Below are positions 31,575-43,390 of a DNA stretch of 64,000 nt, piece after piece. The translations under genes and the position numbers were made by a program. Below the pieces are notes generated by a model. That model was not told where the DNA came from, ran no database searches, and saw only the letters and a program-made list of their open reading frames with translations. Position 1 is the first letter of the stretch; every line of letters starts with the position of its first letter. Location of the stretch: NCBI GenBank assembly GCA_003427395.1, contig BFEA01000271.1, positions 1,273,856-1,337,855 on the forward strand. Reading direction: 5' to 3'. The stretch comes from Chara braunii. Lineage: Eukaryota; Streptophyta; Charophyceae; Charales; Characeae.

Positions 31575-33110
31575 TGCACACTAGGGGGTAGTGCTCCGAT
31601 TCTTTTCTAGATAATGCATGATACAATCTTGGTGATAAGGGCTTTCCAAACTTGTGTTTTCCACTCATACACTAGTAGGTAGTATAGCGCTACACTCATG
31701 GATGCTTCTTGATACAATCTTGATGATATGGGTTCTTCAAACTTGTGTTTTTCACTCATACACTAGTAGGTAGTATAGCGCTACACTCATGGATGCTTCT
31801 TGATGCAATCTTGGTGATTTGGGCTCTTCAAACTTGTGTTTTTCACTCTCACACTAATAGGTAGTATAGCGCTACACTCATGGATGCTTCTTGATGCAAT
31901 CTTGGTGATTTGGGCTCTTCAAACTTGTGTTTTTCACTTATACACTAGTAGGTAGTATAGCGCTACACCCATGAATGATCCATGCTACAATCTTGGTGAT
32001 TTGGGCTCTCCAAACTTGTGTTTTCCACTCTCACACTAGGGTAGTATAGCGCTACACCCATGAATGGTCCATGATACAATCTTGGTGATTTGGGCTCTCC
32101 AAACTTGTGTTTTTCACTCTCACACTAGTAGGTAGTATAGCGCTACACTCAAGGATGCTTCTTGATACAATCTTGGTGATTTGGGCTCTCCAAACTTGTG
32201 TTTTTCACTCTCACACTAGTAGGTAGTATAGTGCTACACTGATGGATGCTTCTTTATGCAATCTTGATGATATGGGCTCTTCAAGCTTGTGTTTTTCACT
32301 CATACACTAGTAGGTAGTGCACCGCAACGTATGGATGATCTTTGATGCATTCTTGGTGATTTGGACTACTCACACTCATGTTGTTCACTCATACACGAGT
32401 AGGTAGTGCACCGCGACTTTCATGGATGATCTGTGATACATTCTTGGTGATTTGGGTTACTCACACTCATGCTGTTCACTCATACACTAGTAGGTAGTGC
32501 ACCGCAACTCTCATGGATGATCTTTGATGCATTCTTGGTGATTCGGACTACTCACACATGTTGTTCACTCATACACTCGTAGGTAGTGCACCGCAACTTT
32601 CATGGATGATCTTTGGTTCAATGTGGGTGATTTGGGTTACTCACACTCATGTTGTTCACTCATACACTAGTAGGTAGTGCACCGCAACTTTCATGAATGA
32701 TCTTTGATGCATTCTTGGTGATTTGGACCACTCACACTCATGCTGTTCAGTCATACACTAGTAGGTAGTGCACCGCAACTCTCATGGATGATCTTTGATG
32801 CATTCTTGGTGATTTGGACTACTCACACTCATGTTGTTCACTCATACACTACTAGGTAGTGCACTTAACTTTCATGAATGATCTGTGATGCAGTCTTGGT
32901 GATTTGGGCTGCACAAACTCTTGCCTTTCACTCATACACTAGTGGGTAGTACATCGCTACTTTCATGGATGATCTTTGCTGCAATCTTGGTGATTTGGGC
33001 TATTCACACTCATGCTTTTCACTCATACACTAGTAAGTAGTGCACCGCTTCTTTCATAGATGGCTTTCGGTTCAACCTTGGTGATCTTGCCAACTTAGAT
33101 TCTTGCTTTC
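31575..33110. repeat. ~90-bp satellite array I, 17 units
   Basis: The landmark GGTAGT recurs at 31587, 31679, 31769, 31860, 31951, 32040, 32131, 32222, 32313, 32402, 32493, 32582, 32673, 32764, 32855, 32945 and (as AAGTAGT) about 33035: 17 units of 89-92 bp. Two subfamilies are visible: the first eight or so units read AGTATAGCGCTACACTCATG, the later ones AGTGCACCGCAACTTTCATG. There are no spacers, so it is not a CRISPR array. Confidence 0.95.
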
Positions 33111-33124
33111 ACTCACATGATATA

Positions 33125-34490
33125 AGGTCATGTTCCGGATCTTGTTTAGTTTGATCTCCTCTCTATGTGCATGTGCTTTCCACTAGTCTAGCTTCTCATT
33201 GTCATGTCCATGTGTGATGTCATGTTCCGGATCTTGTTTAGTTGATCTCCTTTCTATTTGCATGTGCTCTCCACTATTCTAGCTTCGCATTGTCATGTCC
33301 ATGTGTGTTGTGATGTACCGGTTCTTATTTAGATGATCTCTTCCCTATGTGCATGTGCTTTCCATTAGTTCTAACTTCTCATTGTCATGTTCATGCTTAA
33401 TGCCATCTTGCTTAGTTGATTTCCTCTCTATGTGCATGTGCTTTCCATTAGTCCTAGCTTCTCCTTGTCATGTTCATACTTGTTGTGGTGTACCGGTTCT
33501 TACTTAGATAATCTCTTCCGTATGTGCATGTGCTTTCCATTAGTTAAAGCTTCCCATTGTCATGTTCATGCTTGATGTCATCTTGCTTAGTTGATCCCCT
33601 CTCTATATGCATGTGCTTTCCATTAGTCCTAGCTTCTCCTTGTCATGTTCATACTTGTTGTGATGTACCGATTCTTTCTTACATAATCTCTTCCCTATGT
33701 GCATGTGCTTTCCATTAGTTCTAGCTTCTCATTGTCATGTTCATGCGTGATGTCATCTTGCTTAGTTGATCCCCTCTCTATGTGCATGTGCTGTTTAGTC
33801 CTAGCCTCTTCTTGTCATGTCCATGTGTGTTGTGATGTACCGGATCTTGTTTAGTTGATCTCCTCTCTAGGTGCATGTGCTTTCCACTAGTCTAGCTTTT
33901 CATTGTCATGTCCATGTGTGATGTCATGTTCCGGATCTTGTTTAGTTGATCTCCACTCTATGTGCATATGCTTTCCACTAGTCTAGCTTCTATTTGTCAT
34001 GTCCATGTGTGTTATGATGTTCTGGATCTTACTTAGTTGATCTCTTCTATATATGCATGTGCTTTCCTTTAGTTCTAGCTTCTCATTGTCATGTCAATGA
34101 GTGTTGTGATGTTCCGGATCTCACTTAGATGATCTTTCCTTTATGTGCATGTGCCTTTCCACTAGTTCTAGCTTCTCATGGTCATGTCCATATGGTCATG
34201 TCCATGTGTGTTGTGATGTTCCGGATCTTACTTAGTTTATCTCTTCTCTATATGCATGTGTTTTCCATTAGTTCTAGCCTCTCATTGTCATGTTCATGCT
34301 TGGTGTGATGTTCCGGTTGAACTTTCCTCTATGTGCATGTGCTTTTCCACTAGTTCTAGCTTCTCCTTATCATGTCCATGTGTGTTGAGATGTTCCGGAT
34401 CTTACTTAGTTGATCTCCTCTCTATGAGCATGTGCTTTTCGCTAGTCCTAGTTCCTCAATTGGCAAGTTCATGTCTGTTATAGCATCCGG
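33125..34490. repeat. ~90-bp satellite array II, about 16 units
   Basis: Follows array I directly. Units carry CCGGATCTTGTTTAGTTGAT, then TGTGCATGTGCTTTCCA, then AGCTTCTCATTGTCATG. CCGG landmarks at 33135, 33227, 33318, 33493, 33668, 33840, 33931, 34114, 34221, 34313, 34396 and 34487 give a period of about 90 bp, with some units lacking CCGG. Unit sequence differs from array I although the period is the same. Confidence 0.93.
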
Positions 34491-34574
34491 TTCATACTTA
34501 GTTGATTTTTTACTATGGGATGGGTGACCGACATTTGGCTGCTACTACTGGTGATGACTTGATTAGGATTAGAA

Positions 34575-34740
34575 ATCTCTTCTCTCTCTCCTTCTCCCTC
34601 CCCCCTTTTCTCTTTCTCCCTCTCTCTCTCCTCTTCTCTCTATCTCGATTTCTCACTCTCCCTCTCCTCCCCCTCCACGACTCTTTTCTCTCCTCGTTCA
34701 CTTTGCCTCCCTCTCTCTTTTCCCCTCACTATGAGTCGGT
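34575..34740. repeat. (CT)n-rich tract
   Basis: Imperfect CT/CCT-rich simple sequence. Confidence 0.85.
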
Positions 34741-35959
34741 GTACAGCGGAACCTTTGTGAGATTGTATTACAAAACGAGTTTGCGAAAGAAGTGTTTCCT
34801 GTGATTTCTTGGACGGAGCAACTCTGCTGACGAGCCCGTGGGATTCAGACGCGAAGCGTCTGCTCTTCGAGCCTTTTCTCCCCTCACTTGGTACATTGCC
34901 AGGGTGCGAACGGTAAGAAGAGATCAGACCTCACTTGGTGGAGAACGAGGGCAAGGGGAGGGTAGCCGGTGTCGGGCGACCGTAAGCCAGTCGGTCGGCC
35001 TAATATCGGCAGATTAACCCTTAGAAAAGTTATCTGAGAGGGGATCGACCGGGACTTTTGTCCGACCGGTTGGGAAAAATTAAGGATACCTCGGGCACCC
35101 ATAAAATTAGATATGACGACCGCTGAGACTAACCCTCAAAATTATCGAGGGAAACTGCCGTCTCTAACGTGCTGGTGCACCCATTTCCGCCCGCTCACCG
35201 AAGTTGCGGGCCGCGAGACGGTGATTTGAGAGTAGGTCTTGGCAAAGTCTATTTACGTAGTGCAATTGGCTTGAAAATGGAGCCTCGAAATTTAATTATT
35301 TTTAAAGCTAAAATAAAAAATGGCAAAAAGAAGTAAGAACAGTAGGAGGAAAGAGGAAAACAAAATATTCCTAAATTTCTCTAGTTTCCGACCTCTGGGG
35401 GAGACACCCTCGTTATTTGACGTTTCCGGCAATGAAATCAAAAACAAACGAAAGGATTAAAAATGGTAAAAGAGAAAAGAAACAAAAGAATTTTGGCCAT
35501 TTATGAGAGACCCCTCGAAATTTATTTTTGGTAAGATTATGTTTATTTATATTATTCCAGACAATAGAATTAAGAAAGGGGAAAAATAAATAAAGATGAT
35601 AAGGAGGAGGGGAACTAATGATTATTAGCCGTATGGTTTAATTTCGCTTGGATTATCCGCCATCGGCTCTAACCCCCGGATTGAACGTTTTCTCTGGATT
35701 CTAACAATTTTCACTATTCCCCGATGATCGAGATTTTTCGTGCCGCCTTCTTGATTTACCTGATTACCAACTTTACTGAGACGGAGTGTTTCGAGGATGG
35801 GGGCCGCCTGGCCGGCGTGGGTTGGTGCTACTTTGGACCGACAGTATGACTTTTGTATTTGGTACGAACACGTGGTTCGCAGAGGTTCGGTATTGGTGCG
35901 GAGTTGCTGTATCCGACGATCCCGGGCGTGTTTCTGGTTCAGCATGAGCCCGGCACCAG
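34741..35959. other. Intergenic with one palindrome shared with the mitochondrial insert
   Basis: Positions 34845-34861 read CAGACGCGAAGCGTCTG, the reverse complement of 20462-20478 in the cox2 intron. The flanks (GACGAGCCCGTGGGATT..) suggest possible organellar origin but no gene was recognised. The rest (34870-35950) is AT-rich with A-rich plus-strand runs and no supported gene. Confidence 0.4.
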
Positions 35960-36235
35960 CGTACTTCAGGTTCGGACACATCAGCGCGATTTATTGTTAG
36001 GTTCGTAACCACCACAGCGAGTTATTTCAGGTTTGGGGACACTATGGCGATTTACCTTCTGACAACAACGGCAGTTGTTTCAAGTTCGGCACCCTCATAT
36101 TTCAGGATCAGCACCATCATGACACTTTATTTCAAGTTCAAAACCGTTGCGGTGATTTATTTTCGGGACCGGGATTTCCACAGCGATTTATTTCAGGTTC
36201 GGACCCTTGGCGGTAAATTATTTCAGGCTCGGAAC
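35960..36235. repeat. Degenerate ~30-bp tandem repeat
   Basis: TTTCAGGTTCGG-like motifs recur about every 30 bp with ATTTA/GCGATTTATTTCAGG context, heavily substituted. Best preserved near 36160-36230. Confidence 0.65.
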
Positions 36236-37490
36236 TGTCACTACATGGCTGCAAGGTTCGGCGTTGACATGGTGCAGCAGCCTAGCTCTAGTTTTCAGGA
36301 TCGGGACAGGCTCGACACTGATGTGACGCGGGATATTCAAGTTGATGTGGTATGGTATTTACATTGTCGGTCCTGTACTGTGGCTCAGGACAGGTTCGGC
36401 GCCCGCATATTATGAATCACTGCGGTTCGAGTTGGTTGTCACAGGATCGTCATTGGTCCAGCAATGGTGCAGGTTGTACTAATTCATGCTGATATGTTCT
36501 AGGTGCGGCGCCAATATGTTAGCAGGTGCAGTGTGTTGCGGTGCACACCGCTAATTTGGACTGTGGCCTTGGTGTATGTGCCAACTCGTGGGTACCACTG
36601 ATTCAGCGGTGGGTATTGCTGGGTGTCCATGGACAGCACGGTACCCTCACTGTTGCAGGCCTACAGGCCTGGGTTTCCGGGACTTGGCCAGGGACTGCCG
36701 TCCTCTAGAAGCCAGGATCAATGGGGTTGAGACCTACGGGGCCCGGTTCTCCGCTCGAGGTCCCAGACTGTCCTGCTAACGGAGTATAGAGGAGACCAGC
36801 GAGGAGGGCGGACAGTGTGTGCACGGTGTACGCAGCCCACTTCGTGAATCAGGGCAGCGGAGGTCAATGAGCTGGGAACTACAGCCCGTTTCAGTGACGG
36901 GAGGACAGCGAGCAGGTGGGCTGAGCCAGGCGTTCCCAGCCCACCTGCTCGCTCTCGCACACGGCCCGATTGGGACTCAGGCGGGGAAAGGAGATGGGGT
37001 AGCGGGCATGGAGGACATGCGGGGAAGGGAAGAGAAGCCAGCATGGAGGAGCAGCGCGGACTGGACTGTCTGCCTGGCGTACGCAGTCCACACAAGCCCT
37101 TCGACCCGGGATTGGAATGGCCCCGTTGAAGAGTATGGCGAACAGAGGGAACGGTCCGCAGTGGGCAAGCGACCGCAGAGCACGCAGTGATAGAGTGTCT
37201 CAGAACAACGGACCAGGAGACTGCACCGGAGATGGTGGTGGGTCGTACCTATTCGTGAGGCGCTCCGGTTCAGTGCTGGTCAAGGGGAGCATGCTGGAGT
37301 TTCACATTGTTGGCGACTTTCAACTTTCAAGAGAGGTAAGGGAAGTGTGAAGAGAGGGCGCAAAGAGAGAGGAAACCGTGAAGGCATGCCAACCAGTGAG
37401 AATGTGAAGAGGAACGAGACAGAGAGGGAAAGAGACAGCGAATGAGGGAGAGGGAGGCGACCACGGGGATTGAAGTCTACGACACGGAGG
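36236..37490. other. Intergenic with a stable hairpin
   Basis: No coding motif was recognised. A perfect 17-bp inverted repeat (36907-36923 with 36937-36953, 13-base loop) is the main structure. Frames across it mirror each other and are not genes. Confidence 0.5.
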
Positions 37491-38105
37491 CAGCCAATCC
37501 GTGAAAAAGGGGAACAGTCAAGCGCCCCAATCATGGGTGATTGCTGAGTAGTGAGAGCCCTGCGAGTGGGCTGGGTTCTGATGCTCCAATAATTAGCTGA
37601 AAATGGTCATTTAGTACATTTACTGATTTTATTAATTTCGAAATATTGAAAGATCAGCCAATGCGTGAAAAGTGGGAACATTCAAGCGCCTCAATCATAG
37701 GTGATCGTTGAGTAGTGAGAGCCCTGCGAGTGGGCTGGGTTCTGACGCTCTACTGATTGGCCAAAAAGGGTCATTTAGTACATTTACTGATTTTATTAAT
37801 TTCTAAATATTGAAAGATCAGCCAGTATTCGAAAAGTGGGAATAGTCAAGCACCCCAATCATGGGAAGGCTGATTAGTGAGAGCCCTGTGAGTGGGCTTA
37901 GTTCTGCTGCTCCACTTATTATTGATTTTATTAATTTTGAAATATTCAAATTCCAGCCAATCCGTATAAGTGGTGTACAGTAGAGTGTCAAATCACGAGG
38001 AAATACCTGAGTGGCGAAAGCCCTATGAGTGGGCTGGGTTCTGCTGCTCCACTAATTAGCTCAAAAAAGTTATTTATTGACTTTATTTATTTCGAAATAT
38101 TCACT
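37491..38105. repeat. ~164-bp tandem repeat, four units
   Basis: CAGCCA landmarks at 37491, 37655, 37819 and 37954 (spacing 164, 164, 135). Each unit holds GAGAGCCCTG.GAGTGGGCT, whose AGCCC and GGGCT can pair, and an AT-rich part TTTATTAATTTCGAAATATT. Units 3 and 4 have deletions. Confidence 0.92.
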
Positions 38106-38340
38106 TTGGTGAGGCCAACTCAGATCACGGCAGCAAACCAACAAAAGGGAGTGCTTATGAGAGAGAGAAAGAGTTGTCAAACGGGCTTGGGAAGACCACC
38201 GAGAAAAGAAGATCTATGGAACAAAACTCTCGAGTGAGCGAGCGGCGGAAACAGCTGGTCATGATCATCCATCAGGAACGTGAAGACGTTTGGACGGACA
38301 CAAGCACAAGAGTTTGGGTGACTTCGATGCTGTTGATAGC
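38106..38340. other. Intergenic, nothing recognised
   Basis: Short unique stretch between two repeat arrays. Confidence 0.35.
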
Positions 38341-39080
38341 CATATCAGCTTCCTAGTGCTCATTGGCAGATCAAGCACTGNNNNNNNNNNNNNNNNNNNN
38401 NNNNNNNNNNNNNNNNNNNNNNNNNNNNNNNNNNNNNNNNNNNNNNNNNNNNNNNNNNNNNNNNNNNNNNNNNNNNNNNNNNNNNNNNNNNNNNNNNNNN
38501 NNNNNNNNNNNNNNNNNNNNNNNNNNNNNNNNNNNNNNNNNNNNNNNNNNNNNNNNNNNNNNNNNNNNNNNNNNNNNNNNNNNNNNNNNNNNNNNNNNNN
38601 NNNNNNNNNNNNNNNNNNNNNNNNNNNNNNNNNNNNNNNNAAACAGTCATTCCTCATGGGCAGATCAAGCACGGGTTGCTTACTGGCAGATTAAGCATTG
38701 GCTGCTCATCGGCAGGTCAAACAGTCATTTCTCATGGACAAATCAAGCACGGGTTGCTTACTGGCAGACTAAGCATTGGCTGCTCATCGGCAGGTCAAGC
38801 AGTCATTCCCTATTGACAGATCAAGCACGGGTTGCTTATTAGCAGATCAGGCTTTGGCTGCTCATCGGCAGATCAAACACTCACTCCTCGTTGACAGATC
38901 AAGCAAGGGCTGCTGATTGGCAGATCAAGCATTGGCTGCTCATCAGCGGATCAAACACTCATTCCTCGTTAACTGACCAGTTACGTGCCGCTCATTGGCC
39001 GATGAGGCACAAAATGCTCATTAGCAGAACAGGCACTGGTTGATTATTGACAGATCAGGCATTAACTGCTCATCAACAGG
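38341..39080. repeat. 26-bp minisatellite with 78-bp higher-order period
   Basis: GGGTTGCTTA-type landmarks at 38673, 38751, 38829 and about 38907 give a 78-bp period built from three ~26-bp subunits (GGCAGATCAAGCACTGGYTGCTCATT-like). Repeat sequence lies on both sides of the N gap 38381-38640, so the gap lies inside the array. Confidence 0.9.
38381..38640. other. Assembly gap (260 N)
   Basis: Undetermined bases within the 26-bp repeat array. The gap length may be an estimate. Confidence 0.99.
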
Positions 39081-41504
39081 GTTACATCAAGGCAGACATA
39101 TTGACCGTCGGGATCTTCGAACAACTGTTGACGCCTTACTATTTGGTCGCTTCAATGCGGCTCAATAGCGAAAGTGGTTTCTACTCTCTAGCTTGAATCG
39201 GATGGCATAGTGTCCTCGAACCAATTCTAGTGTTTGCAGTGGAGAGACACGAGAATAGGAGGGAGTATAATTACTATTGTTATTATTACTTTATTATTAT
39301 TGTTTTGTTATCATCATTGTCGGTCCGATTGCAAAAGATCTCAGGGCTCAGTCTCCGAGTGGGAATTTGATAGGCAAGTTTGAGCCCCACTCCCTGTCGA
39401 TCGTTGAGGACCTCCGAAGCGGGCGCAGCGGGTGACAGACGTTGTTGCCCTTGGCCTCAGCGAGCGACAGGCGTCCCCCCCCCTGGGTTTCCTTATACCG
39501 GTCCCTTGTGCCACCAAGAAGGCAAAGAAAAAGGACGGTGGGAAAGTGAGAAAGGACGAGATCCGGAGAAAGTTAAATAGTAAGCAAGGTCGGTTTGACT
39601 CAACCATTTCCCCGACTGCATGACTATGAGAAGAAAATGGGCTGATTGAGCAACAAAAGGGAACGAAGATGAGCCAAAGAGCTTGAAAATATAGGCATGT
39701 GGGAAGGGCTATGTGTTGACCCCCAACGGGGGATTTGTATGGATCTTTGCTTTGTGTGGGATTGTGCAGGTGAGTGAGGGCTAAGGANGCNTTGAGCAGG
39801 ATAGGGCTGGGAGGAACCGGGCACCAAGAGGGAAAGGGAAGAGGGACAAAGGGGCTATGGGACCCTTAGCATAAAGCCAGCCCATGGAAATGACCTTTGT
39901 GTTTGAAATTTGGAGCGTGAAAGAAGTACAATCTTGCTAAGGGAAAGGTGATGTTGTGTGTGCTTGCATGTAAAGGCCCGAAAAGACTACGGGGCGTGCC
40001 TCAATGGAGTTGAAAGAGATGTATGAGGCCCAATTGGTGCGTAGAAGCGAGGAAGAGGACGGCTTCGCCGCACCCCGATGACGCCATAGGGGCACAAGGT
40101 TTAGGGAAATGGTGCGCTCGCTAAGGCTGACGCTTAGCCTGCTCACAAAAGGAAGAAAACTCTCGAGGAACCCCTGGACTACCTGTGTATTGGAAGGAGC
40201 AATTGCATGAGAATACAACAAAGAATCGAAAAAAAAAAAAATCAGCGTTGCGGAATGACCAGCGAGACTACCACCCGGCGTGAGGGCTGAGCTACATCCC
40301 CAATGTCAAAGCTCTCTCGCGCGATGGCCCACCCCATCCATCTCAAAGCACTAGGTGGGGGTGATCCTGGGACGAATGGCCCGCGCCCTGAGCATGAGCG
40401 TGGGCGGGCCGAGCCAATTGGGACCCGCAGTGGGGTCGACTAAGGCTTGAAAGTCTATCGGGGTTTGGCCCTACAAAAAATGGTGGAGGTGACTGGCATC
40501 GGGTTAATTTGACCCTTGCGGTTTCGAAGAGGGCGCCCGACGCATTGACGTGTACACAATCTAAGATAAGGAAAATGGACTTGTGTTTGCTCTTTCCCTT
40601 GGGAGAAATCAGATTTGAGAGTGGCTGGGCGCATGGCATGGCCAGACTTGGATGTATAACATGCATGCTATGCACTTGATCAGCCGTTTCCTTGGGAACG
40701 ACTCTAGCCCTCCTTCATCCGGTACTGGTGTTCGCCAGTCTGGGGAAGCCTTGGGCAAGTCGTAGGTCGACCCTTCCTCTTTGTATGAAAGAAGGGCTCC
40801 GGTTACCTGGCAGGCGGTTGGTGTTTTGGCTTAGGCCGGGTTCCAATGAAAATCCCGCGGCGGAGTGATCCAACCGGACGGGTGCCTTTCTATCTTCTTC
40901 TTTGAGCCCAGTGGGCTCATGCACTTTGCACCTTTTTTTTGAAATGGAACCAACATGAACACAACGGGTCATCAAGAAGGAACAATCCTGCCCTATGAAA
41001 GGACAGACAAGCGAAGAGAAAGGGAATGAAGGGAGTTGCTAGACTCCAAGGAAAACTAGCTCACCTTTGAAGACTCTCACGAGAAGGAACCAACCACTAT
41101 GTATGAAAAAAGGGGGAGTGACACCCGTTGTCCTGAAAAAAAAAAGTGAGTTACGGGTAGGAGGCGCTGGGAGCACCAAGGGAGAGGCACTTGTATTCTA
41201 TGTGTCCCACTTGGGACTTGTGTTTGCATGATGGGATTCGAGCGTTCTGCCTTTCGGAAGGAAAGGATTGGTTTGCAGCGGCCGGTGCGGGTTGCGAAAC
41301 GTCGCTCTCTTTTTGTAGGTTGCCGTGTGTTCGTGTGTGGAGGTCAGGCCACCGAGCTGTCGGACGGGAGTTTGTCACGCCGGGTGATTAGTAGCATTCT
41401 CGCTCGAGCGGTGACGAGCTTCGGCTCGATGATCTGGCGGGCGGGGTGTCAAATGTCTGCTTAGGCGGGGCTTAGCCTGTTGACTGGCGGGGGGAGTACC
41501 ACTG
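39081..41504. other. Intergenic, nothing recognised
   Basis: Contains a small ATT/TTA-rich simple repeat (about 39268-39310) and two isolated Ns (39787, 39791). Scattered short ORFs show no family motif. Confidence 0.4.
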
Positions 41505-43390
41505 CATGCGGACAAAGACGGAGCCTCGGAGACGATTAGTAGCTTGTCGTAGCATGGTTTGGGAAAGGCTGATTCTTATCGGACCGATGGAAGTGAATGC
41601 CCGGACGGCTGACTTTTGTCCTTGTACTTAGGCACACGGGGTAACCCTTGGTGTCGGTACGGATGTGCAAGAGCGGCAAGACGGGATGGGGTATTCTGGG
41701 TACAAGGAAAGGGCTAACGCCTTGCCGGAGCCTGGGTACCGCGCTCACGACGGTTGAGCTGCGCTTGAGGTATGGGATAAAACTCTACCGATAGTACCAG
41801 CGGAGAGACGATATTGCGAATGACCGGAGAGGAGATGACCGACCCGTATGTGAGATTGCCTGATTTTTTTAATGTGTTCCCCCCTCCGTAAGGATTGATT
41901 GAGCTTGGATTCTCGGACGGGCCTATTTCTAAGTCTATTCCCCCTCCCTTCAGAGTCCACACGAGTGAGAGATGATCGGAAGGAAGGAGGATAGAGGTAA
42001 GTCGGAATGGAATCAAGAGAAAGAATGTGGGGAAATGGGTGGCCAAGCGAGGGTATTATGGGAAGGCGGTACTTAGGAATGGGGAGGTAAATTAGGGAGA
42101 CCTTGATGGGGGGTGTGAAATAATTCTCATCTAGGACAAAGGTTGACCTGACCAGAAGGAGCGGTTGGTACCCTTTTATGAAAACAAGGGTCGGGTGCTG
42201 AAACAAGATGGCGCGATGGTTGTCTTCCCCGATCTATACCAGCGCCCCGGAAATGCTAGTAGATGTAAAGGATGGGATATCGGTCGTCCTCCTGGAAGAT
42301 AGGACGTGGACGAACCTTGAACCAGTGTATCAAACGGCAATGCTGGAAGGGGAAGACGCGTTCCTTTGGATAGAAACAATGTGGACTAATGTCAGCTTGA
42401 TAAGGTTGTCACCCAACTTAATGGATTTGGAATTCCGAAGGACAGTGCATGCGGACAAAGACGGAGCCTCGAAGACGATTAGTAGCTTGTCGTAGCATGG
42501 TTTGGGAAAGGTTGATTCTTATCGGACCGATGGAAGTGAATGCCCGGACAGCTGACTTTTGTCCCTGTACTTAGGCACACGGGCTAACCCTCGGTGTCAG
42601 TACGGATGTGCAAGAGCGGCAAGACGGGATGGGGTATTCTGGGTACAAGGAAAGGGCTAACGCCTTGCCAGAGCCTGGGTACCGCGCTCGCGACGGTTGA
42701 GCTGCGCTTGAGGTATGGGATAAAACTCTACCGATAGTACCAGCGGAGAGACCATATTGCGAATGACCGGTGAGGAGATGATCGGCCCGTATGTGAGATT
42801 GCCTGATTTTTTTTTATGTGTTCCCCCCTCCGTAAGGATTGATTGAGCTTGGATTGTTGGACGGGCATATTTCTAAGTCTATTCCCCCTCCCTTCAGAGT
42901 CCACACGAGTGAGAGATGATCGGAAGGAAGGAGGATAAAGGTCAGTCGGAATGGAACCAAGAGAAAGAATGTGGGGAAATAAGTGGCCAAGCGAGGGTAT
43001 TATGGGAAGGCGGTACTTAGGAATGGGGAGGTAAATTAGGGAGACCTTGATGAGGGGTCTGGAATAATTCTCATCTAGGACAAAGGTTGACCTGACTAGA
43101 AGGACCGGTTGGTACTCTTTTATGAAAACAGGGGTCGGGTGCTGAAACAAGATAGCGTAATGGTTGCCTTCCCCGATCTATACCAGTGGCCCGGAAATGC
43201 TAGTAGATGTAAAGGATGGGATATCGGTCGTCCTCCCGGAAGATGGGACGTGGACGAACCTTGAACCAGCGTATCAAACGACAATGCTGGAAGGGGAAGA
43301 CGCGTTCCTTTGGATAGAGACATTGTGGACTAATGTCAGCTTGACAAGGTTGTCACCCAACTTAATGGATTTGGAATTCCGAGGGTCAGT
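41505..43390 (+). repeat. ~943-bp direct tandem duplication
   Basis: Copy 1 (41505-42447) and copy 2 (42448-43390) align nearly base for base, starting CATGCGGACAAAGACGGAGC and ending in the 5' part of a GPF-motif ORF (..MDLEFR). The junction lies at a short CAGTGCA shared by both ends. The corresponding points 42208 and 43152 (ORF start) are 944 bp apart. Differences are scattered substitutions, so it is not simply the same read set placed twice. Confidence 0.92.
42208..42450 (+). pseudogene. GPF-motif ORF P1, 5' fragment
   Basis: First member of a five-member tandem family of unrecognised function. It starts ATG (MARWLSSPIYTS) with AAG before the ATG, as in P4. It reads through LVDVKDGISVVLLED and EGEDAFLWIETMW to MDLEFR, then is cut by the 943-bp duplication junction after about 80 codons. 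The start codon and N terminus are intact here but not in P2, its duplicate. Confidence 0.65.

Noticed and set aside
31131-31610. Ser/Pro-rich and Glu-rich ORFs
   Set aside because: Produced by the (TTC)n/(TCC)n tract; no non-repetitive conserved sequence.
31575-34490. CRISPR array
   Set aside because: Whole ~90-bp units repeat without unique spacers, and the context is eukaryotic.
38265-38842. Reading frames of 96-159 codons
   Set aside because: They cross the 260-N gap and a tandem repeat.
41745-42206. Minus-strand ORF of 153 codons, repeated at 42728-43150
   Set aside because: It is repeated only because of the 943-bp duplication; the plus strand carries the P-family ORF next to it and no motif was recognised.
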